Below are positions 24,123-35,439 of a stretch of DNA of 64,000 nucleotides, one piece after another. Every line of letters begins with the position of its first letter. Position 1 is the first letter of the stretch. This stretch comes from Erythroxylum novogranatense (lineage: Eukaryota; Streptophyta; Magnoliopsida; Malpighiales; Erythroxylaceae). The translations under genes and the position numbers were made by a program. The stretch spans positions 49,575,783 to 49,639,782 of the forward strand of contig CM057228.1 in assembly GCA_029891385.1 (NCBI GenBank). Direction: 5' to 3'. Under the pieces are notes generated by a model. That model had not been told where the DNA came from. It saw nothing but the letters and a program-made list of their open reading frames with translations, and made no database searches.

Positions 24123-25995
24123 TGTTAGAGTAGTGCCCTAAAGGCAATCGCCTTTAGCGCGTTTTTGTACAAAGTTGTGTACATACTTTATGAATAAATA
24201 AAGAAAGGCATATTTCATTAATTTGTTGTTCATTAGTTATGAATAGATATTGATCTATAAGCAAATTAATGAAGTCCATGATATATGACATAGCATGAAG
24301 GAAATTATGATGTGATCATACTCCGAGATTCCTATCATGTGCAATTATGTCAAGATATCTAAATTATCCTAGTCATAGGATTCTTGGCTGGACATCGGTA
24401 ATCCGGAGAGACTAGCACATCTTAAACTCCTTGATTTGATTTAGCAGTGGATCTCAGAAACTGTAAATATGAGATATTTAGGGTTGAGATGTGAATGCTT
24501 ACTAGAGGTAGTAAGTACATTGGATGACCTGCTATGAGATCATCACATGGATGTCCTATTCTAATGTCAATGATAATCTCATCATAGCAATGGTGCAAGT
24601 ATCCTTAGACTTGAGGTACTCAAAGGTATCTTGGATACTGATTCTGTGCTTTGACTCCATTCCTTGTTGCCTTACACAGGTCAATCATAGGGTGGTGATT
24701 GGGCACAGCTTGAGGTATTCGAAGGTAATTGAGTAGCCAATAGAGGATTCACCACTTCTGTGATAGCAGAAGATGATACCCATGGCCTCTTGTCAGGGTC
24801 ATTACTTGGAAATCTCTGGCCGGAGTACATATGTCATGAAGAGTGTCTTCAGTGACATATAAAGTAATGAGTCCCAAAACGAGAACTGATATCACTTGGA
24901 CTAGATTTGACGTAGTCAGTCTAGTAAGAGTTGACACTTTGCCCATACTTATAACCAAGTAGGGTATAGTATGGTGAAAGGACGAATTGCACAGTAATTG
25001 TCTATGGAAAGATTCGTGATATGGTTCATGATGAATATAGGTTCATTCGTCAAACCAATTACTTTCCGGTCAATTGGGGGTCATGATGTGTTGCTAGATA
25101 CCGCTCATGACTTGCTCAGATTAAGTGTTAATCTAAGTGGCCAACATAACCGGGAACCTAATGGGTCACACGCATAAGAGTGACTCGGAGAATTCGTAAA
25201 ATAGTTTTGGACAGAGATCCAATAAATGGAGAGCAATGGAATTAAATAGATCCCGATGAGATCGAGATATGTCCCGATGAGATCGCGACATCGATATTGC
25301 TGAAAAAGGTTTCCGGTAGTTTTTCCATACCAGGACCCCGGTGGGCGGTAGGGTGACCCAGATGTGTTGGACCACTTGACGATTATATACATATATATTA
25401 TTAATTAATTAAAGAATTAATTAATATATATATGTGTGTGGTTTACGTGGAAGCAAAAGGAGAAGCGTCCTTTACTTTGTCAAAAGTAAGCATTAATGTC
25501 TTTAAATGTTAAAGACAAAATGCACTAAAGGACAAAAACAAATGGTGTGCTACGTGTGTGACATGTGGCCATGAGAAGAAGAGAAAAGCTATTTGAAGAC
25601 TAAAGGAAAGGTGATCTTCGTGGGTTTTGAAAGAAGTAAGAAGGGTTTTGTGAAAACCTAAGAGAAATTGGTTCTCTCATCATCGATCTTCATCTTTCAT
25701 CAAGCTCTCCAAGCTTCATACCTCTTCTTCTCATCGTTGATTCCAAGCTTTCCAAGAACAAAGGTAAGATCTAGCAGTCTTTACTTTGTTCTAGCTATTC
25801 CCGGGTCAAAGGGTTTGCCCCGGTTAGGTTCTCCGATCTCTGCGTGGATACCGTTAGAGACGATCTCCTTTGGCCGTTATGGTTTGAGTTTGTTATATAG
25901 ACACATGGATCCTGGCTTTCGGGAAGGTCTCGGAACAAAAAATTTTTATTTTCCGCACCGTGTGCATGTGATGCACACACCGAGATTTTCCTACA
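24123..25995 (+). repeat. 3' LTR of element A
   Basis: 1873 bp, homologous throughout to 7192-8969, with exact GATAT target duplication to its right (25996-26000). Confidence 0.95.
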
Positions 25996-26000
25996 GATAT

Positions 26001-27680
26001 AACCCGAAGTAGATCTCCAACTATCTTGGCATCCAACAAAATTGAAATCAGAATAACTAATAATCTCTAGCCTATTTAATTTTTTTTGTATGTGAGCATA
26101 CAATCTTTCGTTCTCTGCAAGTATCGCAAGACTCGTTTGGTTGCTTTCCAGTGATCCAATCCTGAGTTACTTAAATATCTCCCTAACATTCCAACAATGT
26201 ACACAATATCTCGACACTTATAAACCATAGCATACATTAGACTTCCTATAGCCGAAGTGTAAGGAATCTTCTACATTTCCTTTGCTTCAAAGTCATTCTT
26301 GGGGCATTGATTTAAACTGAACTTATCTCCCTTAGACACAGGGGTATCACCTATTTTACAATCCTACATGCCAAACCTTTTAAGTACCTTTTTCGATATA
26401 CCTCTTTTGTGATAATCCAAGAATACCTCGAGAGCGTTCCTGATATTTCTAAATCCTTAAAACAAAAGAGGCATCACCAAGATCTTTCATTTCAAATTTC
26501 TTTGACAGAAATCTCTTGGTTTCGTGCAATAAGCCTATATCATTAGTGGCAAGCAATATGTCATTGATATATAAAATTAGAAAAATGTACTTACTCTCAC
26601 TAAACTTATGGTATATACAATCATCAACCAAGTTCATCTCAAAACCGAACGAGATGACAACTTGATGAAATTTGTAATACCATTGACGAGATTCGTGCTT
26701 GAGTCTATAGATGAATTTCTTTAGTTTGCAAACCATTTGCTTTGCATCTCCTGACACAAAGTTTTCTGACTGCACCATATAAATCGTCTCATCAATGTCA
26801 TCATTGAGAAACGTTGTCTTAACATTCATCTTATGTAACTCAAGATTAAAATGTGTCACTAATTCCATTATTATCCTGAAAGAGTCTTTCAAAGAAACTA
26901 GAAAGTCTCTTTATAATCAATGCCTTCTTTCTGTGTAAAGCCATTTGTGACAAAATGAACCTTATACCTTTCTACATTGCCTTTCAAATCCTTCTTAGTC
27001 TTAAATAGTCATTTACAGTCAATAGGTTTCGTATCTTCTGGCAATGGTACAAGGTCCCAAACGTCATTGTCCTTCATGGACTTTATCTCTTCATTCATGA
27101 CATCAATCTACTTTTCATAGTTAGAACTTTCCATGGCTTGATGGAAGTTGATTAGATCATCTTCAACTATACCAATGTCAACTTCATGTTCTTGAAGAAA
27201 TACAACATAATCATCTAGAATTGCATTTCTCCTCTCTCTAGTAGATCTCTTTAATGGCATAGGTTCTTGAGGTTGTAGAGTTTGTTCTCCTGGAATAAGT
27301 TGTTGAACTTGGACTTTATTTGCTGAACTTGGGGAGGAGTTTCCATGACATTGTCTTAATCCGGAATTGTATCTTGAATAATGTTAGGAATGGAAACCTG
27401 ACCCTAATCATTTTCAATAGAAATTAAAGAAATTTCAACGTGTTCTTATTCAAAAATAAAGTCCTTAATCCTTTCTCCCACGGTAAACTCAATATCCTAA
27501 AAAAACAGGACATTTATCGTCTAAAAAATTGCCTTAGTAATGGGATTATAAAACTTGTAACCCCTGGATCTTTTAGAATAACTAATAAAGTAACAACTAA
27601 TAGTCCTAGAGTCCTTTTTTTCATTTGGCCTATAAGGCCTTGCCTCAGCTGGACATCTCCAAATGTGCAAGTGCCTTAAA
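26001..27680 (-). pseudogene. Reverse transcriptase and part of RNase H of element C
   Basis: The best open stretch is 26892-26449 on the minus strand. It shows MNVKTTFLNDDIDETIYM, VCKLKKFIYRLKHESRQWY and FLILYINDILLATND. The catalytic YVDD box reads YIND, so one active-site aspartate is lost. Flanking sequence on both sides gives broken copia frames, with RNase H to 26001 (continuing at 7186) and the reverse transcriptase N-terminus and integrase C-terminal linker to about 27680. This is an inactive relic. Confidence 0.85.
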
Positions 27681-28385
27681 CTAGGCTTCTTGCTCTTCCA
27701 AAGCTCATAAGGGATCAGTTGCTTTAGTTGGAACTCTGTTGAGTATTTATATTGTGGTCTTTAGTGCTTATCCCTATAGTGATTCTGACAAGGTAGAATG
27801 ACTCATCATACTCCTCACCATATACTTAAGCGTTCTGTTTCGTGTTTCAGCAACACCATTCATATTAGGCGAACTCAAGATAGTGTACTATGGGATGATA
27901 CTGCATTCCTCTAGGAATTTAGCAAATGGTCTTGAACGTTGTTCACCTGATCTGTCATATCTACCGTAGTACTCGCAACCACTGTGAGATCTGAAGCTCT
28001 TAATCCTTTTGTAGAGTTGGTTCTTAACTTTAACCTTAAAGTTTTTGAACATGTCCAAAGACTGTGATTTGTTGTAGATAAGATAAAGGTAGTTATATAG
28101 TGAGAAGTTGTTTATGAACGTTATAAAATACGGTTGACAATTTCAAGATGTAGTACAGAATGGCCCACAAAGGTAGTTATATAGTGAGAAGTTGTTTATG
28201 AACGTTATAAAATACGGTTGACAATTTCAAGATGTAGTACAGAATGGCCCACAAATATCTATATAAATAAGTTCTATGACATCTGAAGCCGTATTGGCAC
28301 CTAATCTCTTGACATTTGTTTGTTTCCCCTTAATGTAATTAACATAAATATCAAAATCTATAAAATCAAGGGGATCGAGAATTCT
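27681..28385 (-). pseudogene. Integrase core of element C, cut by D
   Basis: The minus-strand translation gives broken but recognisable copia integrase pieces: DICGPF, YFITFINNFSLYNYLYL, SGCEYYGRYD and SPNMNGVAETRNRTL. The DDY position reads NNF, so catalytic residues are lost. The frame is interrupted at 28386 by solo LTR D and resumes at 32104 in the GAG-pre-integrase region. Confidence 0.75.
28087..28254 (-). repeat. Perfect 84-bp tandem duplication inside the integrase of C
   Basis: Units 28087-28170 and 28171-28254 are identical. The length is a multiple of three and the duplication lies within an otherwise old, diverged element, so it arose after C decayed. Confidence 0.95.
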
Positions 28386-31300
28386 TGTAACATCCTGTTA
28401 TTCCATGGTAAGAGTTAAAACCCTAGAATAGTGTATATGAGAGTTTATTGAGAAGTTAGAAAGTACATTTCATGCACATGCATAATATAACACATGTAAT
28501 TATTACTAATTGCATATATTAAAATGATTCTACATGCATTTACTGACATTTTTTAGGTATAACTGATTTATAAATATGATTTTATTGAAAATTGAGGATT
28601 ATATGTATTGAAAATTATTTTGGAGAGTATATTTATTTATTTGGAATTTTGGTGAATTTTAGAAAATTTTGGGTATTTTTAGACTAAAAAAATGTCAAGT
28701 GGTAAGACAATTGATTTACGGTAGTAGAAATAAGTATCAAATGGCAATTAAAATAATTGGCTAATGGTATTAGAATTTGTTGAGAATATGATATTAAAAA
28801 TTGGAGTAGAATTTTGAGACAAATGAACTACTTAAATAAGAGAGCCAAGTGAGACCATAGGAAGTGGACAAATGGCAAATGACAAGTGTCACTTGCCAAG
28901 CCATGCATCTACTCTAACAAAACTCTCCCAAGTGAAAGACCATCTTCACTTTATTATCTTTCATTGTAGTCATTTGTTCTCACCTCTTGTTTATTTCTCT
29001 TCATTTCATTCTTCATCTTCTTGAACGTGATACTCATTTTCTCACCCTCACAACGCAAGCTTTGCTCTCACCTTTCACTTGCTACTATTGATGATCATGT
29101 GATATTGGAAAGCTAGGGTTCACGTGATTGTAAAGAGTTTGGAGTTTTACTAAGTAAGTATCATGTAAATTCTCATGAGTTGTATGGATATGAAACAAAC
29201 ATGGTGATTAAATGATAATGAAACATGCATCATGTTAGTTAGCAGTTAAATGTTTATAAAATGAGGATGAAACGTGAATGAGAAACTAGGGTGTGTCGCA
29301 TGTCTTGCTTTTGCATATTTGATGATCAATATTTCCTAAGATTTTGTTGAAATGATTTTTGAGATAGAAAGATCATTAAAATGTGTATAAAAAGAGTACA
29401 AAAAATTCATGGAAATATGATATGCATATAGTCTATTTTCACTGTTATTACGTGAATATCTGGGGGTGTTTTATAGATGAATAATGAGTCTAGAGTTAAG
29501 GAAAAAGGAATAATGTGATGTCGTGATATGGGAAGAATTAAAATGATAAGTTAGAGATGAAATGAAGGTGTTGATGAAGATGAAGAAATGCAGAAAATAT
29601 GAGGAATGCATGTTAGATATGTTCAGTTTTTATATTTGTGATTAATCATAGATTTTGATTTATTTGTGATTGAGTTGAGATGAAATGGAATTAGGAATGA
29701 AGAGGAAATAAAGAGGATATAAGTTATAAATGATGGATTTAGTAAAAGAGATGAATAAGAGATGAAAAATCTACAGTTTCGTAAAAATCTAGAGAAGAAC
29801 GTCTATCACGATCGTACACAAGCACGATTGTGATAGAGAGGGAACCTCAGAGGAGCTACACGATTGTGCACAAACACAATCGTGATAGAGAGGAACCCCT
29901 CATGGAGGTCAAACGATCATTTAGACACACGATTGTGACCGAGAGGAGAAATTAGGCAATGCAAAATCGTGGCATGTTCGTGATAGAGAAGGTTCAACAG
30001 GTAGCCGTGATAGTGAAGGTGCAACGCCTTTTCACAGTTTTTGACACCCTTCACTATTTTGACCATAATCTCTTCTCCGAACTTCCGATTGACTTAAAAT
30101 TTGGACCACAAACTTCTCACACATTATCTTTCCTCTCCAAAAAATTTCACGGCCTTCTGAATTCATTAGGAAAGGATTGATAATGATTGATTGATGAATT
30201 TAGGATGAAAATGATGAAGTGTGCTAGAATTTGTTTAAATGGAGTGATTTCACTGAATAAGCATCGATAATTTGGCTATATCTTGATCTTTTGATCTCCA
30301 AATGGAATGATCTTTGATTTATATTAAACTAAAGACATATGGCTACAAATATTATGAAGGAATTGAGTTTTAATTTTGTCTCTAAGAGTTTCACATTTTG
30401 GCTCGAATTTGAGTACTAAGTATTGTTGCAATTTGAGAATAGTCTGAAGTATTTTGAGTATAACTTGCAGAATATTGAACCTAATTGTATGAACTTAGTG
30501 TCATTAGAAACTTAAGACATAGAGGAACATTTGATTAGAAGAAGGAGTTGCCTAAATAATTCAATTTCTTTGTCATAATGACCATACAAAATTGACCCAA
30601 AATTTTGTTTTGAGAAAAAGCTAGAATGATTGAGTGAGTGATGAACTTAGAATGAATTTGTATTATTAAGGTATAAACCTAAGTTCAAATTAGACATATA
30701 TGAGTTTTGAAATATGAATGATCATGTGAAGAGAATAAAGGAAGTATACCCAAGATTGTCATTGAGCATGCATTGTACATAATCCATATATACATATGTG
30801 CATAAATGAGTACTTTTATAATTATGCAAAGTTATGATATGTGTAAGTGTATGTTGCATGTTATAGAAGAGCATTTAGAGTGCCAACTTCTAGACGTTGT
30901 CGGAACTTCGAAACAATAGCTATCTAGAACAAACTGTAGGTAAGCTAGATGGTCTCACTTAATAAATTATTTGTTTTAAATGTTGTATTGAATTAGGTTG
31001 TGATTGTGATTGTGCTGATTCTGAACATTAAATATCCGAGGCATTTGATGCATGAATGAGATATTGGAAGTGCTCCTTGTATGTGAATCTGACATAAATA
31101 TGTGTACTCAATATAACTGTTGAATGTCGGACCAAGGTCCGATGATAAATGTGAACGAGAATGCGATAGTGAATATGACTGTGCAATATTGAGCACTTTG
31201 ATTGATTGGATATATGTGATGCATTTCATTATATGAATGCATGAATAGATAATGGCAGTTGTGACTTGAATACCCACCGAAAAAGAGCTTAAAGCTCAGA

Positions 31301-32103
31301 ATGTAATTAAGAGGCAAAGGCTCACTATGTATAATGAGTTATGTATCCCCAACGGATAAGGGACAATTATCAATAAGCACGGTGTCAACAATAGATACAG
31401 GACAGTTATAAGCACTCGATCACAATAATGTCATAATAAAAAATGAGTCTCATGAGCATTGCATATACATATAATATGTATGCTTAAATGATTGAAAATG
31501 TATTATTGAATTGTGATGAATGAGAACGTGAAAATTGTGAATAAAGTGTTATGTGATGCTACATGATGATAAATGAAATTATGTGAATTATTTGATTGTA
31601 TGTGTTGACGTGTTATATGATTTGAGTGAACCATTGAGGATGGTTAACTCACTGAGTTTGCAAAACTCACCAAAATTGCAACGTTAACATTTCAGGTTCA
31701 AGAGAGATGATATAGCTTTTAAGTAAAATTAAAAAAGAGCTAGCACTGATTTTGGATAGAAGACATGACTCAAAAGTCGGTCAGCTGAGACTGAAGGATC
31801 TAGTTTAGAACTTTTGTATAATTCCTCATGTATATAGCATGTTTTGACTACAGAGATATAAAATCTAATTGGTTTTGATAATGTACATATATGGATGTTT
31901 TGTAAAGCTACAATGTATATTTGGTTTTTATGAAATGAAATGAAGCAATTTGGGTTTTTAAATATTTTGATATTTACGCTTTGAATGATGATGCTATAAT
32001 TAAGTTAGTGACGTGATTGCTCTAGTATGTCACCCTTGCGGGATACATACTCGGATATCCTTCAAGATGTCACGTATGTGTCCTTTGAGAGCGGGGTGGT
32101 ACA
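28386..32103 (+). mobile_element. Solo LTR D, 3.7 kb, probably gypsy
   Basis: The segment begins TGTAACATCC and ends GCGGGGTGGTACA. Such TGTAAC...GGGGTGRYACA ends are typical of long gypsy LTRs of the Tekay/Del type. Flanks are ATTCT (28381-28385) and ATTCC (32104-32108), a 4/5 target duplication. It splits the GAG-pre-integrase region of C, and C coding traces resume on both sides. No gag-pol motif and no internal direct copy is seen, so a solo LTR is the simplest reading. It contains an AAACCCTAGAA-like promoter-proximal stretch and a palindromic repeat array near 29800. Strand cannot be fixed without internal sequence; the TGTAAC end suggests plus. Confidence 0.7.
29800..30030 (+). repeat. 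Inverted-repeat array (ATCACGATCGT type) in LTR D
   Basis: Units resemble ctatcacgatcgtacacaag followed by cacgattgtgatagagagg, in which ATCACGATCGT and GCACGATTGTGAT face each other. Partial repeats continue at about 29858, 29912, 29966 and 30005. The CGATCG/CGATTG core recurs about every 40-55 bp. Confidence 0.7.
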
Positions 32104-32450
32104 ATTCCTTTAGACACAAGTCTCTCAATTATCCTTTCAGAAATGTGACCTAATCTCTTGTGCCAAAACGAGGTAGAATTCTCGCCGGTTAATTAACGCT
32201 TTAAACTTCATGTACCTAAATGTAAGGCTTCATTAAATGTAGCATTAGTGTCAAGCATATGTAGATTATCATAACCTGATAAAGAACTGGCACAATCCAA
32301 ATTTGAATTTTGAAAGAAACTAAATATTCCATTTTCAAATGAACAACAGTAACCGGGCTTGTTCAAAGAAAAAGTAGAAATCAAATTTTGTCTAAAATAC
32401 GGTACAACGAAAGTCTTAACTAAATCCAAATAAAATCCAGTTCTTAACAA
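32104..32450 (-). pseudogene. GAG-pre-integrase region of element C
   Basis: The minus-strand frame at 32450-32208 (LDLVKTFVVPYFRQNLISTF...) matches the segment between copia protease and the integrase zinc domain. The following broken frame gives FGTRD..VTF, recalling the WHKRLGH motif. It is separated from the integrase core by solo LTR D. Confidence 0.7.
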
Positions 32451-33340
32451 TAATCTGAAAGTCCCTATTGTTTCGACTTATACCAGCTTACTGTCACCTA
32501 TATAGATGTATCTTTCACCATCACTTGGTTTTCGACAACTCGGGCAACCTTAGATAGGCACACTGATGTGAGTTGTTACACCAAAATTCAACTACCATGT
32601 GTGTCTAAGTATTGAAGTCAAATTAACCTTAAAAAACAAAATAAGAAGCATACCTTTCTTTGCATGCCATGCATGATAATTGGCACACTGCTTCTTTACA
32701 TGACCTTCAACTCCACATAAGTAATATCCATTTGGATTTTCTTCCTTTTGATGTTTCTTTTATGTTGCCAAAATCGCAACTTCCTTAGTTTCCTTTCTTT
32801 TGTTCCTTTTGTCTTTAGATATTAAGGCTAAGTGAGCAATTTCTACCTTATCATGCTTCAACCTATCCTCTTATTGGACACAATGTGAGATGAGCTCATT
32901 AAGAGACCATATCTCCTTTTAACAGTTATAGCTCATCTTGAATTGATTGTACTTTGCCAAAAGAGATCAAAATCAAATGCATTAGCAAATCTTCGGATAA
33001 TTCCAACTTAAGTGCTTTCACTTTTGAAGCAATGTGAGACATTTCCATAATGTAGTCTCTTATGTTTTCTTTTCTTACATACCTCATTAAGATAAACTTT
33101 GCCAAAAATGCACTTGTTTCAACCTTTTTATTTTTGGCAAATCTTTTCTCATGATCCTCAAGGAAACCCTTAGCATAGTAATCTGATAGGACATAGTGCC
33201 CCGAAAAGCTTATGGAATGGCATGTTTTATAATTATCAAGCTCATACGATTTGACGTTTCTCACTTTCCATCTCCCTCTTTTGATCAATGGTACTCTCAC
33301 CAGTAAATGGATCGGGTTGATCGACTTGTAAAGCAAGATC
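32451..33340 (-). pseudogene. gag and protease remnant of element C
   Basis: The minus-strand frame 33336-32926 includes YYAKGFLEDHEKRFAKNKKV and SKVKALKLELSEDLLMHLIL, resembling the UBN2/gag domain of copia elements. A damaged zinc knuckle follows near 32700-32740 as YYLCGVEGHVKKQC, in which the first cysteine has become tyrosine. The frame has several stops after that. Gag would form the virus-like particle and the knuckle would bind element RNA. Confidence 0.75.
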
Positions 33341-34515
33341 TAAGTTTATGACTCCAAGAACAATCAAAATGTTCTCCTTCTATGACTTTCAAATTGATGT
33401 CATTAAGCATAAGAATTGAATTAATACTAGCAGAGATATTTGCAACAAGATCAGGAACTAAAAAGAGAACAAAACAGACAAAATCTAATTACTCACATAT
33501 ACAACACTATAATATGCCAAATTAATTATATACAGATAATGGTAGGGCCCCATCATAAGATACCTAACACAACATTAATATTTAGTCTTTGGATAGGAAT
33601 ACTAACTTGTAAGTGGTACCTTGGTGTAGGGACCAAACACTAGCAATAAGGCGTGTCAAATAATAAACCTTTCTTTGGACTGATTTAATGTTCACATGTT
33701 ATACCAAATAATTGCCACATATTTATCACTATAAGTGTATATGCAATTTAGGCCAAGTATTAATTTTCCTTTAGGCCAGTCAATATTCGCATAAATAAGA
33801 TACACACAAAACCTTTTAACATTCTAACTAATTTTCACAAAAGAGATTGCTTTGGTAACATGTTACTTCAATTAATTTAATTTCAAATGCTATATATTTC
33901 TTAAATTACTAAAATATGAAATTAAAATACCAAAATTTGCATAAGCTATATGAAAGTGTCATAACTTTAATTTCTTGATACTATGACATTGACAATTTTA
34001 TCAACTCAAATCAAGAATTGGTTAAAACTTTACAAATCAAACCCGAAATTATAAAATTTAAACCCCATAACTCATTCCTCATAATATTAATCAGTAAAAT
34101 GCATGCTAACATGTATAAGTATAAAACTTTCCAAGATGCTAAAGTTTGAGGATTGTTTCTGGTTTTTATCTGATAGGTCAAGAAAACAAAAAAGTCATGG
34201 CTTTTATTAAGAAACATATGTCAGGCCATTGTTGGATAAAAATTAAAACCTTTTCATGAAAACCAAAAGTAAATCAACGTTCTTAAAACAACCATCGATA
34301 AAGATTAGAGGTTTTTGAAGACTACCTTTCCTACACAGCTTACTGTCGTCTGTTTCAATGGTTTCCTATTTTTTTAAATAAATAAAGCATGATTTTTTAA
34401 AACCAAAGTCATAGAACCAGTCAAATCCATATAGAAACTATTTCAAGATTATGGAAGACAAAAATCAACCATTCTTGATCGATGACCTAATTCTGAACTT
34501 GTCTACAATATTATT
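33341..34515 (-). other. Leader region of element C
   Basis: About 1.2 kb of AT-rich sequence lies between gag and the 5' LTR with no conserved frame. No TGGTATCAGAGC-type primer site is visible next to 34515. Confidence 0.6.
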
Positions 34516-34973
34516 TGTTGAATTTTAATCCCTTCAATTAAGATATGTTCTTATTAAATCATCAAGAATTAAATAAAAGTAAAATTATGCTTAAATTCAT
34601 TGTAAAATTTGCACTAAGTATTGCAATTTTGTCTTCCAAATTAAAATATAATTTTTTTCAGAGTTTTCTTAACTTTCTATTTTCTCTTTGATGATGAGAT
34701 ATCAGAAGAAATTGTGCGTACGTTTAATTTAAGGATCATAATCACTTTTATTACGATAAAACCCTAATCTAATTTGTAATTTGACACATCAAAAATTAGA
34801 AATTATATACCGGTCTTTATATATATAAAGCTCATACTTAAAATAGATACATAAAGCTCAAAATATCATAATTATATTAGACTACTTTAATTAATTGAAC
34901 TCAACTTTATATGATAACCTTTACACACAATTATACATATATAAGCTCATATGTTTGATTAAAAAACTTTACA
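34516..34973 (-). repeat. 5' LTR of element C
   Basis: 458 bp, collinear with 5850-6307, with TTCTT immediately to the right (34974-34978). Confidence 0.9.
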
Positions 34974-34978
34974 TTCTT

Positions 34979-35439
34979 TACCTTCTCTTGGTCACTTCTT
35001 TTTTCTTAGGATAAAATTATCAAAAGAAAAAGTTAAAAGAGGATGAAGAAATTAAAAGTTTAAAGAACATAGTCTCAAGGTTGCCACCTCCTTGTAAGAG
35101 CACGAGTGTCCATTTTATGTCGACAATCTTATCAGCATTAAAGAAAGTGATAATCAAATAGGGTTAACCTGGTATGACTTGATTGGCTACATGAAGTGAA
35201 TGAACGCATGGGAACCATATAAAGGGAAGGAGGGGACCAGACGCACACCGTTCTATTCTGTATTAGAAACATATGCATAAAATAGGGGCCACACACGCAA
35301 ATATAGTATACCGTTGAATGCATTTTGAAGGGTTGTTTTCTTCTGGAGGCAAGGCCAAAGCCACCAACCAGAACAAAAGAAAAGAAGAGATCGATCGCTT
35401 TCATTTGGCAGTAGTAATTCATGTGAATGGTTTTACGGT
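34979..35439. other. Intergenic DNA and 3' flank of the plant protein 1589 gene
   Basis: No gene is seen. The right half probably holds the 3' UTR of the minus-strand gene ending at 35440. Confidence 0.5.

Larger units (their letters stand above)
7192..25995 (+). mobile_element. Copia retrotransposon A (plus strand), carrying nested copy B
   Basis: A has LTRs at 7192-8969 and 24123-25995, both starting TGTTAGAGTAGTGCCCTAAA and ending TTTTCCTACA. The flanking duplication GATAT is exact (7187-7191 and 25996-26000). Between them are a tRNA-iMet-type primer site, a 2.1-kb leader, a damaged gag, protease, integrase, reverse transcriptase and RNase H, and a polypurine tract. RNase H is interrupted at 14213 by element B and resumes at 23749. 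Integrase precedes reverse transcriptase, so this is Ty1/copia. The long LTR and long leader are unusual for small copia lineages, but I cannot assign a clade with certainty. Confidence 0.95.
5850..34973 (-). mobile_element. Copia retrotransposon C (old, minus strand), split by elements A and D
   Basis: Two 458-bp direct LTRs (5850-6307 and 34516-34973) start TGTTGAATTTTAAT and end TTACA on the + strand. They are flanked by an identical 5-bp duplication TTCTT (5845-5849 and 34974-34978). Removing A (7192-25995) and D (28386-32103) leaves an element of about 6.6 kb, a normal copia size. On the minus strand the order is gag, protease region, integrase, reverse transcriptase, RNase H, which is copia order. 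The coding parts are full of stops and frameshifts and the LTRs have diverged clearly, so C is the oldest layer. I see no initiator-tRNA primer site next to the right LTR; it may be mutated, or a different primer may have been used. Confidence 0.9.

Noticed and set aside
35138..35422. 94-codon minus-strand frame downstream of the plant protein 1589 gene
   Set aside because: No domain and no splice link that keeps the family reading frame; probably 3' UTR or intergenic.
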